Source: Rhodanobacter sp. LX-99 (lineage in GTDB: Bacteria > Pseudomonadota > Gammaproteobacteria > Xanthomonadales > Rhodanobacteraceae). Taken from it: 64,000 nt of DNA. Shown in pieces: positions 25,385 through 35,580 of this stretch; within the stretch, counting starts at the first letter, position 1; each line of letters begins with the position of its first letter. Location: the NCBI RefSeq assembly GCF_018599185.1, contig NZ_JAHFVL010000001.1:372001-436000 (forward strand), read 5' to 3'. Under the pieces are notes generated by a model that was not told the origin of the DNA, did not search any database, and was given only the letters and a program-made list of their open reading frames with translations. Made by a program: the position numbers and the translations under genes.

Positions 25385-26194
25385 TCAGCTGACCAAGGCC
25401 AACGCGGCGAGCCGGTCGAGCTCCTCCTCGACGAAGCCCGCCTGCAGCCGCGCCGGGCGGTTGAACGGGCCGCGCAGGTTCACTCCCATGTAGTCGCGCA
25501 GCAGGGTGAAGAACGTCTCGATCGGGTCGATGCCGTCGCGCTCGCAGCAGTGGCGGTACCAGCGGGTGCCGGCGGCGACATGGGCCACTTCCTCGCGCAG
25601 GATCACTTCCAGGATCGCCACCGTGCGCTCGTCGCCGAGTCCGCGCAGCCGCTCGATCATGCCGGGGGTGACGTCCAGCCCGCGCGCCTCCAGCACGCGC
25701 GGCACCAGCGCCATGCGTGCGGTGTCGCTGCCGGCGGTTTTCTCGGCCATTTCCCACAAGCCGTTGTGTGCGTCGAAGTCGCCGTAGGCGTGGCCCAGTT
25801 CGGCCAGCCGATCGGACAGCAGCGCGAAGTGGCGCGCCTCGTCGCGGGCGCAGCTGGCCCAGTCGCGGTAGTACGCCGCAGGCTTGCCGCGGTAGCGGTA
25901 GACCGCGTCCCAGGCCAGGTTGATCGCGTTGAATTCGATGTGCGCCACGGCATGCACCAGGGCCGCACGGCCTTCGTCGCTGCCCAGTCCGCGCTGCGGA
26001 AGCTGGCGGGCGTTGACCAGCCGCGGCTTCGCCGGACGGCCGGGCGGGCCGATCGGTTCGGGCGGCGACGCTGCCGGGTCGGCATGCAGATCGCCGGCCA
26101 GGAAGGCCTGCCACGTCTCGTGGGTGAGGCGCAGCTTCTCGGCCGGCTCGGTGGCGTCCAGGCAGCGTCTGGCGGCGGCATGGAGATCGTTCAT
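25385..26194 (-). CDS. DUF455 family ferritin-like protein
   Basis: 269 residues. The DUF455 domain is a ferritin-like four-helix fold with carboxylate/histidine metal ligands in HIEFNAINLAWDAVYR, DEARHFALLSDRL and ILREEVAHVAAGTRWYRH. Members are predicted di-metal proteins of unknown substrate. It has no signal peptide. It lies 41 bases after purF on the same strand, probably the end of the folC-dedD-cvpA-purF transcript. Start ATG 26194 gives MNDLHAAARRCLDATEPAEK. Confidence 0.85.
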   Translation of the reverse strand: MNDLHAAARRCLDATEPAEKLRLTHETWQAFLAGDLHADPAASPPEPIGPPGRPAKPRLVNARQLPQRGLGSDEGRAALVHAVAHIEFNAINLAWDAVYRYRGKPAAYYRDWASCARDEARHFALLSDRLAELGHAYGDFDAHNGLWEMAEKTAGSDTARMALVPRVLEARGLDVTPGMIERLRGLGDERTVAILEVILREEVAHVAAGTRWYRHCCERDGIDPIETFFTLLRDYMGVNLRGPFNRPARLQAGFVEEELDRLAALALVS

Positions 26195-26235
26195 GCGGCA
26201 AGACAGAGGCGAGCTGTCGTCCCTCGCCTGTGCTC

Positions 26236-27711
26236 TCAAACCACTCGCCGCGCGGCCTTGGCGTCGTCCGAGCGCAGCATCTCGATCTGCTCCAGATAGC
26301 TCTGGTCGAGGCCGGTGACGTATTCGCCGGAGAAGCACGAGGTGTCGAACCGCTTCAGCTCCTCGTTGCCGTCCTGCACCGCCCAGATCAGGTCCTTCAG
26401 GTCCTGGTAGATCAGCCAGTCGGCGCCGAGCGTCTTCTCGATCTCCTTTTCGGTGCGCCCCGCGGCGACCAGCTCCGAGGCCGACGGCATGTCGATGCCG
26501 TAGACGTTCGGGTAGCGCACCGGCGGCGCGGCGGAGGCGAAGTAGACGTTCTTCGCGCCGGCGTCGCGGGCCATCTGGATGATCTGCTTCGAGGTGGTGC
26601 CGCGCACGATCGAATCGTCGACCAGCAGCACGTTCTTCTTGCGGAACTCCAGGTCGATCGCGTTGAGTTTGCGGCGCACCGATTTCACCCGCTCGCCCTG
26701 TCCCGGCATGATGAAGGTGCGGCCGATGTAGCGGTTCTTGACGAAGCCCTCGCGGAACGGCACGCCGAGCGCGCCGGCCAGCGCGCTGGCGGCAGTGCGC
26801 GCGGTGTCGGGAATCGGGATCACCGCGTCGATGCCGTGGTCGGGCCGCTCGCGCAGGATCTTCTCGGCCAGTTTCTCGCCCATGCGCAGGCGCGCCTTGT
26901 ACACCGAGACGTCCTCGATCATCGAATCCGGCCGGGCCAGGTAGACGTATTCGAAGATGCACGGCGTGTGCGGCGCGCCCTCGGCGCAGCGGCGGGTATA
27001 AAGCTGGCCGGCGTCGGTGATGATCACCGCCTCGCCGGGCGCCACGTCGCGGATGCGCTTGAAACCCAGGATGTCCAGCGCCACCGACTCGGACGCCACC
27101 GCGTACTCGTGACCTTCCGCGGTGATGCGCTCGCCCAGCACCAGCGGGCGGATGCCGTTCGGATCGCGGAACGCGATCAGGCCGTAGCCCAGCAGCAGGG
27201 CGATGCAGGCGTAGCCGCCGCGCGCGCGCGCGTGCACGCCGGCCACCGCCTTGAAGATGTGGTCCGGGGTCAGCTCCATCCGGTCCTGGATCTGCAGCTC
27301 GTGCGCCAGCACGTTCAGCAGCACCTCGGAGTCGGAATCGGTGTTGATGTGGCGGCGGTCGTCCTGGAACATCTCGCGGCGCAGCGCGTCGGTGTTGACC
27401 AGGTTGCCGTTGTGCGCGAACGCGATGCCGTACGGCGAGTTGACGTAGAACGGCTGCGCCTCGGCCGAGCCCTCCGAGCCGGCGGTGGGGTAGCGGCAAT
27501 GGCCGATGCCGATGCGCCCGCGCAGGCCGCTCATCGCGCTCTGCCCGAACACGTCGCGCACCAGTCCGTTGCCCTTGTGCAGGCGCAGCCGCGCGCCGTC
27601 CACCGTGGCGATGCCGGCCGCGTCCTGGCCGCGGTGCTGCAGCACCGTCAAGCCGTCATAGAGCGCCGATGCCACTTCGGTGGTACCGACAATGCCGATG
27701 ATTCCGCACAT
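26236..27711 (-). CDS. purF: Amidophosphoribosyltransferase
   Basis: First committed step of purine synthesis: glutamine and PRPP to phosphoribosylamine. 491 residues. It starts [12 protein letters not shown], with the nucleophile Cys2 exposed after Met removal and no propeptide. The glutaminase half has [19 protein letters not shown], and the PRPP site is [20 protein letters not shown] near residue 365. It follows cvpA by 28 bases, as in E. coli. Confidence 0.97.
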   Translation of the reverse strand: MCGIIGIVGTTEVASALYDGLTVLQHRGQDAAGIATVDGARLRLHKGNGLVRDVFGQSAMSGLRGRIGIGHCRYPTAGSEGSAEAQPFYVNSPYGIAFAHNGNLVNTDALRREMFQDDRRHINTDSDSEVLLNVLAHELQIQDRMELTPDHIFKAVAGVHARARGGYACIALLLGYGLIAFRDPNGIRPLVLGERITAEGHEYAVASESVALDILGFKRIRDVAPGEAVIITDAGQLYTRRCAEGAPHTPCIFEYVYLARPDSMIEDVSVYKARLRMGEKLAEKILRERPDHGIDAVIPIPDTARTAASALAGALGVPFREGFVKNRYIGRTFIMPGQGERVKSVRRKLNAIDLEFRKKNVLLVDDSIVRGTTSKQIIQMARDAGAKNVYFASAAPPVRYPNVYGIDMPSASELVAAGRTEKEIEKTLGADWLIYQDLKDLIWAVQDGNEELKRFDTSCFSGEYVTGLDQSYLEQIEMLRSDDAKAARRVV

Positions 27712-27739
27712 GGTTTGTTGCCTGCTTCAGAGGGTATGT

Positions 27740-28363
27740 TCAGAAAGTTGGGGATGGGCCGGCCGTGCTGGCCGCCATCGCCGGGCGCATCACGCTCGCC
27801 GCGGGCGCGGGCGTCGTGCCCGATATGGGGGCCGGCAACGCAGCCGGCAAGCCGTGCAGGCGACCGAGCACCGCCGGCGGATGGAGGTACTCGCGGACGC
27901 TGGGCGGCACCTGCTGGCCCAGCCAGGCCGCCACGTGCTGGAAGCGCGGCAGCAGCACCGACTGCTGCCACCACGGATCGCGCGTGAACGCGGTGAAGCC
28001 GATCAGGAACACCAGCAGGGTCACCAGCAGCACGCCGCGCACGAAACCGAACAGCATGCCCAGCAGCCGGTCGGTGCCGGACAGCCCGGTGCTCTCGATC
28101 AGCTTGCCGATCACGAAGCGCAGCAGCGCGCCGAGGATCAGCACGGCGACGAAGCACAGCCCGTAGCCCACGATGATCCGCGCCGACGGCAGCTCGATCA
28201 CCTGCCTGAAACGCTCCGCCACCATCGGACCGAACGTCCACGCCACCCAGAACGCGGCGATCCAGATCGCCAGCGCCATCACCTCGGAGATCAGGCCGCG
28301 CCACAACCCCACGAATACCGACAGGGCCAGCACGCCGATGATGATGTAGTCGGTCCAGTTCAT
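27740..28363 (-). CDS. cvpA: CvpA family membrane protein
   Basis: Inner-membrane protein needed for colicin V production and envelope stress tolerance in E. coli. 207 residues. Four hydrophobic segments: YIIIGVLALSVFVGLWRGL, ALAIWIAAFWVAW, IIVGYGLCFVAVLILGALL and GVLLVTLLVFLIGFTAF. A Pro/Ala-rich C-terminal tail follows that is not conserved. It lies between dedD and purF in the classic cluster. Confidence 0.92.
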   Translation of the reverse strand: MNWTDYIIIGVLALSVFVGLWRGLISEVMALAIWIAAFWVAWTFGPMVAERFRQVIELPSARIIVGYGLCFVAVLILGALLRFVIGKLIESTGLSGTDRLLGMLFGFVRGVLLVTLLVFLIGFTAFTRDPWWQQSVLLPRFQHVAAWLGQQVPPSVREYLHPPAVLGRLHGLPAALPAPISGTTPAPAASVMRPAMAASTAGPSPTF

Positions 28364-28402
28364 CCGTTCATCCGCCTGGTCCGCGCGCCGGTACCGGCAT
28401 GC

Positions 28403-29437
28403 TCAGGGCACCGACACGACGTTGCCGTCGATGCCCAGCTTCGCCTTGATCTGGTCGTGCACGCGCTGCGCGTCGCTGCGCTGGGTCTGCGGGCCGGCAC
28501 GCACGCGCCACAACCGCTTGCCGCCGGACTGCACCGAATCGACGAAGCCGTCGAAACCGTTCGCGCGCAGCTTGTCCCGCAACGCATTCGCATCGGCCTG
28601 GTTGCTCATCGCCGCCAGCTGCACGGCCCAGCCACCCGCCCTGGCGATGGTCGTGGCCGCAGGCGTCGGTGTCGCCGCCGTGCTGCTTTCGCGGCTGGCG
28701 TCCTGCTCGAGCCGGGCCGGCACGCCGGGGATCGACTGAGTGATCTTCAGCCGCGCGGCCTCGGCCGCGGCGCGCGTTTCGAACGGCCCGGCGATGACCA
28801 GGGTGCGCGACTTGCCGGCCTGGGTGATGGCATGGCCGCTGACCGGATAACCCAGCTCACGCACGCGGCGCTCCAGGTTGGCTGCGCCGGCCGCACTGGC
28901 GTAGGCGCTGAGGTTGAGCGTGTAGCTGCCGCGCCCTGCGGCTGGCGTCACCGGCGCGGGTGCGGCCGGCGCTGCGGCAGCCGGCCTGGTCGGCGTGGCG
29001 ACCGCCGGCTTCGTCGCCGCGGGCGCATGGGTGTTCGCCGCCGCCTGCTGCGGAGTGGCCTGTTGCGGGATCACCGGCTGGCTCGGCGACGTGCCCGAAC
29101 CGGTGGTCACCGTGGTCGGTTGCGGCGGCTTGCCGGCTTCGGGGTCGGTCTCGACGTCGCGCGGGCGGCTGGAACCGATGTCCACCGTGGCCAAACGATC
29201 ACTGGATGCCGGCGTCGCCGACTGCACCGATGCCGTGGCGGCGCTCGACCCGCTGGCGGCGGCATCCGGAGTCAGGCTCATGGTGCGGGTTTGCAGGTCG
29301 CGATCCGGCGCCGGCGGGATCGCCAGGCTGACCGCCTGATCGCCACCCGGAGCCGGCGGGGTACTGGAAAAGAACATCGGCACGAACAGAACCGCCAAGG
29401 CAATCAGGACGGCGGCTCCCAGCAGGCGTGTTTTCAA
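28403..29437 (-). CDS. dedD: SPOR-domain membrane protein (DedD-like)
   Basis: 344 residues. One N-terminal membrane helix (LLGAAVLIALAVLFVPMFF), a long Pro/Ala/Thr-rich periplasmic linker, and two SPOR-like repeats: RGSYTLNLSAYASAAGAANL (about 165-240) and GGWAVQLAAMSNQADANALR at the C-terminus. SPOR domains bind denuded septal peptidoglycan. The TTG at 29437 has GGAG seven bases upstream and gives MKTRLLGAAVL; a TTG at 29458 would add seven residues. The folC-dedD-cvpA-purF order identifies it. Confidence 0.85.
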   Translation of the reverse strand: MKTRLLGAAVLIALAVLFVPMFFSSTPPAPGGDQAVSLAIPPAPDRDLQTRTMSLTPDAAASGSSAATASVQSATPASSDRLATVDIGSSRPRDVETDPEAGKPPQPTTVTTGSGTSPSQPVIPQQATPQQAAANTHAPAATKPAVATPTRPAAAAPAAPAPVTPAAGRGSYTLNLSAYASAAGAANLERRVRELGYPVSGHAITQAGKSRTLVIAGPFETRAAAEAARLKITQSIPGVPARLEQDASRESSTAATPTPAATTIARAGGWAVQLAAMSNQADANALRDKLRANGFDGFVDSVQSGGKRLWRVRAGPQTQRSDAQRVHDQIKAKLGIDGNVVSVP

Positions 29438-29514
29438 GTTTTCGCTCCAGGGCGGCAAACGCGGTGCGCAACGGCGCGATTATACCTGCCTGCGCCGGAC
29501 GCCATGAATCGCCC

Positions 29515-30804
29515 TCAGCCGATGCGTTCAGCGAGCACCGCGCTGGCCACGAAAAACGAGCCGAACGCCAGGATGCGTTCGCCCGGCTGCGCCGTCGCGC
29601 GCGCCGCCGCCAGCGCGGCGGCCACGTCGGCATGCGTATCGAACGAAGCCTGCGGCAAGGTCTGCTGCAGAGTCGCGGCCAGTGCCGCCACCGCCATGCC
29701 GCGCGGGGTGGCCCGATCCAGTCCGGCCAGGTGCCAGTGGTCGATGCGCGTGCCGAGCGCATCGATCACCCCGGCCACGTCCTTGTCCGCCAGCGCGCCG
29801 TACACCGCATGCACCCGCGTCGGCGGCTGCGCATCCAGCCACTCGGCCAGCGCGCGGGCGGCCTGCGGGTTGTGGCCCACGTCCACTATCACCGGTGGCT
29901 CGCCGCCGATCGACTGCAACCGCGCCGGTGCGCGTACCTCATGCAGGCCGGCGCTGACCGCCGCGAAGAATGCGCTGGGCGTGAGCGCACCCAGGTCGAG
30001 CGCATGCAGCGCGGCGATCGCCGCCGCCGCGTTCGCGTACTGCACCGGCGCCGCCAGCGCGGGATCGGGCAGTTCCATCGCGCTGCCGTCGCGGTGGCGC
30101 CAGCGCCAGCCATCCTCGTGCCGTTCGACGCAGAAATCGACTCCGGCGCGCTCGACCCGTGCGCCGCGGGCGGCCAGCGCATCGAGCAGGCCGGCCGGCG
30201 GGTCCAGTTCGCCCACGATCGCCGGCCGCCCGGCCCGCGCGATGCCGGCCTTCTCGCGGCCGATGCTGTCGCGGTCCGGGCCCAGCCAGTCCATGTGGTC
30301 CAGGTCCACCGTGACGATGATCGCCACGTCGGCGTCGATGATGTTGACCGCGTCCAGCCGCCCGCCCAATCCCACTTCCAGCACCGCCACGTCGACGCCG
30401 GCGCGGGCGAACAGGTCCAGCGCGGCCAGCGTGCCGAATTCGAAATAGGTCAGCGGAACGGCATCGCCCGGTGCCGCAGTGCGCGCCGCCTCGATCCGCT
30501 CGAACGAGGCGACCAACGCGGCGTCATCGGCATTCGCGCCGTCGATGCGCACGCGCTCGTTGTATTCCAGCAGGTGCGGCGAGGTGAACGCGCCCACGCG
30601 CAGGCCGGCGGCACTGAGCATCGCCTCCAGCAAGGCGACGGTGGAACCCTTGCCGTTGGTGCCGCCGACCGTAATCACCTGTTTCGCCGGCGCCGGCGCA
30701 CCCATCCGCTGCCACACCTCGCGTACCCGGTCGAGTCCCAGCTCGATGGTATGGACGTTGACGCGTTCCTGGTACGCCAGCCATTCGGCGAGAGTGCGGC
30801 TCAT
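29515..30804 (-). CDS. folC: Dihydrofolate/folylpolyglutamate synthase
   Basis: Adds glutamate to dihydropteroate and folates. 429 residues from ATG 30804 (MSRTLAEWLAYQERVNVHTI). Mur-ligase-like fold: P-loop TVGGTNGKGSTVALLEAM, FTSPHLLEYNERVRIDG, the EVGLGGRLDAVN loop, a DHMDWLGPDRDSIGREKAG segment with the metal site, and the C-terminal VDVGHNPQAARALAEWL. accD, its usual upstream neighbour, is replaced here by copA. A 77-base gap leads to dedD. Confidence 0.96.
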   Translation of the reverse strand: MSRTLAEWLAYQERVNVHTIELGLDRVREVWQRMGAPAPAKQVITVGGTNGKGSTVALLEAMLSAAGLRVGAFTSPHLLEYNERVRIDGANADDAALVASFERIEAARTAAPGDAVPLTYFEFGTLAALDLFARAGVDVAVLEVGLGGRLDAVNIIDADVAIIVTVDLDHMDWLGPDRDSIGREKAGIARAGRPAIVGELDPPAGLLDALAARGARVERAGVDFCVERHEDGWRWRHRDGSAMELPDPALAAPVQYANAAAAIAALHALDLGALTPSAFFAAVSAGLHEVRAPARLQSIGGEPPVIVDVGHNPQAARALAEWLDAQPPTRVHAVYGALADKDVAGVIDALGTRIDHWHLAGLDRATPRGMAVAALAATLQQTLPQASFDTHADVAAALAAARATAQPGERILAFGSFFVASAVLAERIG

Positions 30805-30911
30805 GCGGTGACTTCGTGCATATGGAAAGCGCAAAGCTTAAAGCATCGTCTCAAACGAACGAACGAATGCATGCCGCTGCAGCGCACGCCATGCTCATCG
30901 CGGACACGGCG

Positions 30912-33503
30912 TCACAACGCCGCCTTGCGCAACCGCAGCGCGTTGCTCACCACCGACACCGAACTCAGGCTCATCGCCAGCGCGGCGATCATCGGCGACA
31001 GCGTGATGCCGAACCACGGATACAGCACGCCCGCCGCCAGCGGCACGCCGACCGCGTTGTAGATGAAGGCGAAGAACAGGTTCTGGTGGATGTTGCGCAC
31101 CGTTGCCCGGGACAGCCTGCGCGCCCGCACGATGGCGCCCAGCTCGCCCTTCACCAGGGTCACCTGCGCGCTCTCCATCGCCACGTCGGTGCCGCTGCCC
31201 ATGGCGATGCCGATATCGGACGCGGCGAGCGCGGGCGCATCGTTGATGCCGTCGCCGGCCATCGCCACGCGGCGGCCCTCGGCCTTGAGCCGGTTCACCA
31301 CCGCGGCCTTGTCGGCCGGCGACACGTCGGCATGCACCTCGTCGATGCCCAGCGTGCGCGCCACCGCCTGCGCGGTGGTGGCGTTGTCGCCGGTGAGCAT
31401 CACGATGCGCAGGCCGGCCGCGTGCAGCGCCGCGATCGCCGCCGGGGTGTCCGGCTTGATCCGGTCGGCCACCGCCAGCAAGGCGGCCAGCGCGCCGTCG
31501 ACGGCCAGGAACATCACCGTGGCGCCCTGCCCGCGCAACCGCTCGGCGCGGGCGCTGGCGTCGTCGCCGATCGCGATGCGCGACTCGGCCATCAGCTTCG
31601 CGTTGCCCAGTGCCACCGTGCTGCCATCCACCTCCGCGCTGACGCCGCGGCCCGTGAGCGAACGGAAATCCGTCGCCGCCGGCATCGGCACGCCTTCGGC
31701 ATCCGCCGCCGCCACGATCGCCCGTGCCAGCGGATGCTCGCTCGGCCGTTCCAGCGCGGCGGCCAGCCCCAGCAGCCGGTCGTGCGCCTGGTCGCCCAGG
31801 ATCACCAGTTCGGTCAGCGCCGGCTTGCCCATGGTCAGCGTGCCGGTCTTGTCGACCACCAGGGTGTCGATGTCGCGCATGCCTTCGATCGCGCTGGCGT
31901 CCTTGAACAGCACGCCGTGCTGCGCGCCGCGGCCGCTGGCCACCATGATCGAGATCGGCGTGGCCAGGCCAAGCGCGCACGGACAGGCGATGATCAGCAC
32001 CGACACCGCGGCGATCAGCGCATGCGCCAGCCGCGGCTCGGGACCCAGCAGCGCCCACGCCGCGAACGCCAGCAGCGCGACCACCACCACCGCCGGCACG
32101 AACCACGCCGCCACCCGATCGGCCACGCGCTGCAGCGGCGCCCGGCTGCGCTGCGCGGCCGCCACCAGCGCCACGATCTGCGCCAGCATCGTCTCGCCGC
32201 CGACCTTCTGCGCGCGCATGGTCAACGCACCGTCCTGGTTCACCGTGGCGCCCGTCACCGGGTCGCCCGACGCCTTGGCCACCGGCATCGGCTCGCCGGT
32301 GAGCATCGACTCGTCGACGTGGCTTTCGCCGTCCAGCACCACGCCATCGACCGGCACCTTCTCGCCGGGACGCACGCGCAGCACGTCGCCGGCATGCACC
32401 TCGTCCAGCGGCACGTCGCGCTCGCTGCCGTCGGCGGCGATCCGCCGCGCGGTCTTCGGCACCAACCCGAGCAGCGCCTTCAGCGCCGCGCCGGTGCGCC
32501 GGCGCGCACGCAGCTCCAGGAAATCGCCCAGCATGACCAGGGTGACGATCACCGCCGCCGATTCGAAATACAGCGCGACCCGACCGTGCATGTCGCGAAA
32601 ACCGTCCGGGAAGACCTCCGGCAGCACGAACGCCACCGCGCTGTACAGCCACGCCACGCCAGTACCCAGCGCGATCAGCGTGTACATGTTCGGCGACCAG
32701 GGCTTCAACGAACGCCAGCCACGCGCGAAGAACGGCGCGCCACCCCACAGCACAACGATGCTGCCCAGCACGGCCTCCACCCATGCGGCCACGCCATCCC
32801 ACGGCGCGAGCAGATGCCAGCCGAACAGGTGCGGCCCCATCGCCAGCGCGAACACCGGCACGGTCAACGCAGCCAGCAGCCAGAAGCGCCGCGTCATCGA
32901 AGACAGTTCGCCCCCGTCGTCCGCGTCCAGCGTCGGCATCATCGGTTCCAGCGCCATGCCGCAGATCGGGCAATGACCGGGGCCGACCTGCCGGATCTCG
33001 GGGTGCATCGGACAGGTGTAGATCGTGCCGGGCGGCGCCGCCGGCGGCGCCGGGCGATCCCCCAGATAAGCTGGCGGATTCGCCACGAATTTCTCCCGGC
33101 AGCGTGCGGAGCAGAAGTGATACGCGTGACCGTCATGCTCGGCGCGATGCTTCGCGGTAAGCGGGTCGACGTCCATGCCGCAAACCGGGTCCTTCACCGT
33201 GCGGGCATGCGCGTGATCATGGTGATCATGATGGGCATGGCCGTGATGTTCGTGGGCAGCAGGCACCTGCGGCACCGGCTTCGCTGTGCAGCAGTCGCCT
33301 GCCCCTCCGTGGCCGCCACCCAGATGCGCCGACGGCGCGGCGTCGAACTTCGCCTTGCAGCCGCCGCAGCAGAAATGGAACGTCCGCCCATCATGCGTTG
33401 ATTGATGCTTCGAGGTGGCCGGATCCACCGACATGCCGCAGACCGGATCGGTCGTCATTGCCGGTGTCCCGTCGCCGCCGTGGCAGCACGCATGGGCGTT
33501 CAT
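30912..33503 (-). CDS. copA: Copper-translocating P-type ATPase with two TRASH/YHS domains
   Basis: Pumps Cu(I) out of the cytoplasm. 863 residues. N-terminus: two TRASH/YHS cysteine modules (DPVCGM at 19-24 and 105-110), a histidine-rich linker (about 84-100, [15 protein letters not shown]), and a heavy-metal-binding domain YTCPMHPEI...[10 protein letters not shown] (162-187); no classical GMTCxxC repeat. The core has the copper CPC motif in [33 protein letters not shown] and [12 protein letters not shown]. The ATG overlaps the regulator stop by four bases. The substrate could include silver. Confidence 0.93.
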   Translation of the reverse strand: MNAHACCHGGDGTPAMTTDPVCGMSVDPATSKHQSTHDGRTFHFCCGGCKAKFDAAPSAHLGGGHGGAGDCCTAKPVPQVPAAHEHHGHAHHDHHDHAHARTVKDPVCGMDVDPLTAKHRAEHDGHAYHFCSARCREKFVANPPAYLGDRPAPPAAPPGTIYTCPMHPEIRQVGPGHCPICGMALEPMMPTLDADDGGELSSMTRRFWLLAALTVPVFALAMGPHLFGWHLLAPWDGVAAWVEAVLGSIVVLWGGAPFFARGWRSLKPWSPNMYTLIALGTGVAWLYSAVAFVLPEVFPDGFRDMHGRVALYFESAAVIVTLVMLGDFLELRARRRTGAALKALLGLVPKTARRIAADGSERDVPLDEVHAGDVLRVRPGEKVPVDGVVLDGESHVDESMLTGEPMPVAKASGDPVTGATVNQDGALTMRAQKVGGETMLAQIVALVAAAQRSRAPLQRVADRVAAWFVPAVVVVALLAFAAWALLGPEPRLAHALIAAVSVLIIACPCALGLATPISIMVASGRGAQHGVLFKDASAIEGMRDIDTLVVDKTGTLTMGKPALTELVILGDQAHDRLLGLAAALERPSEHPLARAIVAAADAEGVPMPAATDFRSLTGRGVSAEVDGSTVALGNAKLMAESRIAIGDDASARAERLRGQGATVMFLAVDGALAALLAVADRIKPDTPAAIAALHAAGLRIVMLTGDNATTAQAVARTLGIDEVHADVSPADKAAVVNRLKAEGRRVAMAGDGINDAPALAASDIGIAMGSGTDVAMESAQVTLVKGELGAIVRARRLSRATVRNIHQNLFFAFIYNAVGVPLAAGVLYPWFGITLSPMIAALAMSLSSVSVVSNALRLRKAAL

Positions 33504-33925
33504 GCCGACACCTGCCCGTCGCCGAGTGCGCGCAGGATCGGACACTCCTCCGGCCTGCCGTGCCCCGGACACGACGCCACCAACTGCGCCAACCCGTCGC
33601 GCACGCGCTGCAGTTCGACGATGCGCTGCTCGATCGCCGCCAGCCGTTTTTCCGCGCGCTGCTTCACCGCTTTCACTCCGCGTTGCCGATCCGCCGACAA
33701 CGCCAACAGCTCGCGGATCTCCTCCAACGTGAAGCCGAGGTCCTTGGCGCGACGGATAAAGCGCAGCTGCGCCACCGTGCTGTCGCCGTAACTGCGATAG
33801 CCGGAGGCGCGCCGCTGCGGCTCGGGCAGCAGGCCCTCGCGCTCGTAATAACGGATCGTGTCGATCGCCACGCCGACGCGCTTGGCGACGGCACCGATGG
33901 TCAGGGAGGGGTTTTGTGTGTTCAT
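33500..33925 (-). CDS. cueR: MerR-family metal-responsive regulator (CueR-like)
   Basis: 141 residues. MerR winged-helix ([20 protein letters not shown]), a long dimerisation helix, and a C-terminal metal loop with Cys119 and Cys128 in [12 protein letters not shown], like CueR but with eight rather than seven residues between the cysteines. The serine that marks copper sensors (S77 of CueR) seems replaced, so the metal preference is inferred from copA, with which it overlaps by four bases. The start at 33925 lies about where transcription should begin, suggesting a leaderless message; 33931 is the other option. Confidence 0.87.
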   Translation of the reverse strand: MNTQNPSLTIGAVAKRVGVAIDTIRYYEREGLLPEPQRRASGYRSYGDSTVAQLRFIRRAKDLGFTLEEIRELLALSADRQRGVKAVKQRAEKRLAAIEQRIVELQRVRDGLAQLVASCPGHGRPEECPILRALGDGQVSA

Positions 33926-33931
33926 GCCCAT

Positions 33932-33963
33932 AGTCTAGACCTTTGATCAAGGTCAAGAGTCAA
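33932..33963 (-). promoter_or_regulatory. MerR-type promoter and operator of cueR-copA
   Basis: On the minus strand -35 TTGACT (33958-33963) and -10 TAGACT (33932-33937) are 20 bases apart, the overlong spacer MerR regulators need. Inside lies the palindrome GACCTTGATCAAAGGTC (33938-33954). The 7-mer GTCAAGA is repeated three times on the plus strand (33952-33972), giving extra TTGAC sites. Confidence 0.75.
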
Positions 33964-34025
33964 GAGTCAAGAACTTTATGGCAATGGCGGCACAGCGTCA
34001 GAAAGCCAGGAAGACGCCTGCGGAG

Positions 34026-35492
34026 TCACGGCCCTCCTCGCTCATTTTCCGAACCCTTCTCCAGCGCCCGCCGCATCTTTCCCAGCGCCGCCGCGATCTC
34101 CCCCGCGTCGATCACTCCATACCCGAACGTCACCGCGGGCTCGATGCCGCGCGCCATCGCGTAGTCCGCGGTCGATTCCGCGCCGGCGGCGAAGCGCAGG
34201 ATCGTCGGCATGATCTTCGGCGCCAGCGTCGGGTCGCGAATGCGTGCGGCGAGGTGCAGGCCGGCTTCGGAGGGGATCGGTTGCAGCCATTCGCCGAGTG
34301 CGCGGTGCAGTCCGTCGAGCAGGGCTTCGCGGCGTTCGGCGTAGATCGGCCGCATGTGGCGCACGTGGCGGGCAAGGTGGCCGTCGCGGATGAAGGCGGC
34401 AAGAGCGGACTGGGTGATGGTGTCGCAGTGGGAGTCCACGCAATGCTTGACGGTGACCAGGCCGTCGCGGGCCCACGCTGGCGCGACCACGAAGCCCTTG
34501 CGCAGCGAAGGAAACATGCTCTTGGAGAAGGTGCCCACGTAGAACACCAGGGCGTCGCGGTCCAGCGTCTGCAAGGCGTCGAGCGGGCGGCCGCCGAAGC
34601 GGAACTCGCCGTCGTAGTCGTCCTCGACGATCACCGCATGATGCCTGCGTGCGAAGTCGAGCAAGGCCGTGCGCCGGCGCAGCGACATCGCCACGCCGGT
34701 GGGCGACTGGTGCGACGGGGTGACGCTGATGATGCGCACGTCGTCGGGCAGGCGCTCGACGCACAAGCCCTCGTCGTCCACCGGCAGCGGCAACAGTTGC
34801 GCGCCGGCGACGGCGAACGCGGCGCGTACCGGCGGATAGCCTGGTTCCTCCACCGCCACCTTCGTCTGTCCCGGCGTGACCAGCAGACGGGCGATCAGGT
34901 CGAACGCCTGCTGCGCGCCGGAGGTGACGATCACGTCGTCGGCCGTGCAGGCCACCGCGCGGGCGAACGCGACGTGCTGCGCGATCGCCTCGCGCAACGC
35001 GGAGATGCCTTGCGATGGCGCATAGGCGAACTGTTCGCGCGAGCTTTTGCGCAGCGTCTGCGCCATCAACCGGCGCCAGATGTCGTGCGGGAAATGGCGA
35101 TGGTCGGGAATGCCGAGGCGGAAATTGCGCTCGGGCAGCACGCGCGCTGGCGACGGCGCCATGAACGGCGTGCGCCAGACCGGCGCGAAGCGCGACTCGT
35201 CGATACCGGTCCTCGGCGGTTTCGACGTCCGGCGTCGGGCGAATTCGGCGACTTGCGGCTTGGCGCCCTTGCGTGGAATCAGGTAGCCCTCGGCGATCAG
35301 CAGGTCGTAGACGGTGACCACGGTGTTGCGCGCCACGCCCAATGCCTCGGCGACTTTCCGGGTCGCAGGCAAGGACGAATGGGCCGGCAGGCGGCCGTCG
35401 AGGATGGCCGTGCGCAACTGCTGGTGCAGTTCGTGGGCGAGCTTGCCGTGGTGGCGCGGCAGGCTCACTGGAAACGGAAAAACTGGCTCCAT
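34026..35492 (-). CDS. MocR/PdxR-type GntR regulator with aminotransferase domain
   Basis: 488 residues: an N-terminal GntR winged helix (LHQQLRTAILDGRLPAHSSL, TRKVAEALGVARNTVVTVYD), then a type-I aminotransferase fold with the PLP lysine in VFYVGTFSKSMFPSLRKG and VEDDYDGEFRFGGRP. MocR proteins bind PLP and regulate a nearby, often divergent, gene. Here the MBL-cupin pair starts 88 bases away on the other strand. The ATG at 35492 gives MEPVFPFPVSLPRHHG; a TTG at 35519 is less likely. Confidence 0.88.
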   Translation of the reverse strand: MEPVFPFPVSLPRHHGKLAHELHQQLRTAILDGRLPAHSSLPATRKVAEALGVARNTVVTVYDLLIAEGYLIPRKGAKPQVAEFARRRTSKPPRTGIDESRFAPVWRTPFMAPSPARVLPERNFRLGIPDHRHFPHDIWRRLMAQTLRKSSREQFAYAPSQGISALREAIAQHVAFARAVACTADDVIVTSGAQQAFDLIARLLVTPGQTKVAVEEPGYPPVRAAFAVAGAQLLPLPVDDEGLCVERLPDDVRIISVTPSHQSPTGVAMSLRRRTALLDFARRHHAVIVEDDYDGEFRFGGRPLDALQTLDRDALVFYVGTFSKSMFPSLRKGFVVAPAWARDGLVTVKHCVDSHCDTITQSALAAFIRDGHLARHVRHMRPIYAERREALLDGLHRALGEWLQPIPSEAGLHLAARIRDPTLAPKIMPTILRFAAGAESTADYAMARGIEPAVTFGYGVIDAGEIAAALGKMRRALEKGSENERGGP

Positions 35493-35530
35493 CGAATATC
35501 TCGCGAATGGATCAATCAAGGATCCAGATT

Positions 35531-35541
35531 ACTCCTAGAGT
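35531..35541. promoter_or_regulatory. Palindrome in the MocR / MBL divergent region
   Basis: ACTCCTAGAGT, a perfect inverted repeat with a three-base centre. It lies in the 88-base gap between the MocR gene and the MBL gene, with a repeated GGATC on its left (from 35509). It is a possible operator, based on position alone. Confidence 0.3.
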
Positions 35542-35580
35542 GGACCTCGAAGCGACGCTCGATTCCAAGGAGACCAGGCC

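Noticed and set aside
25385..27499. Frame of 704 residues over purF and the DUF455 gene
   Set aside because: Out of frame with purF over its first two thirds; only the last part, from 26194, is a real gene (DUF455).
30912..33956. Extension of the copA frame upstream through the regulator
   Set aside because: The ATG at 33503 overlaps the regulator stop in the usual ATGA manner, and upstream codons are the regulator gene in another frame.
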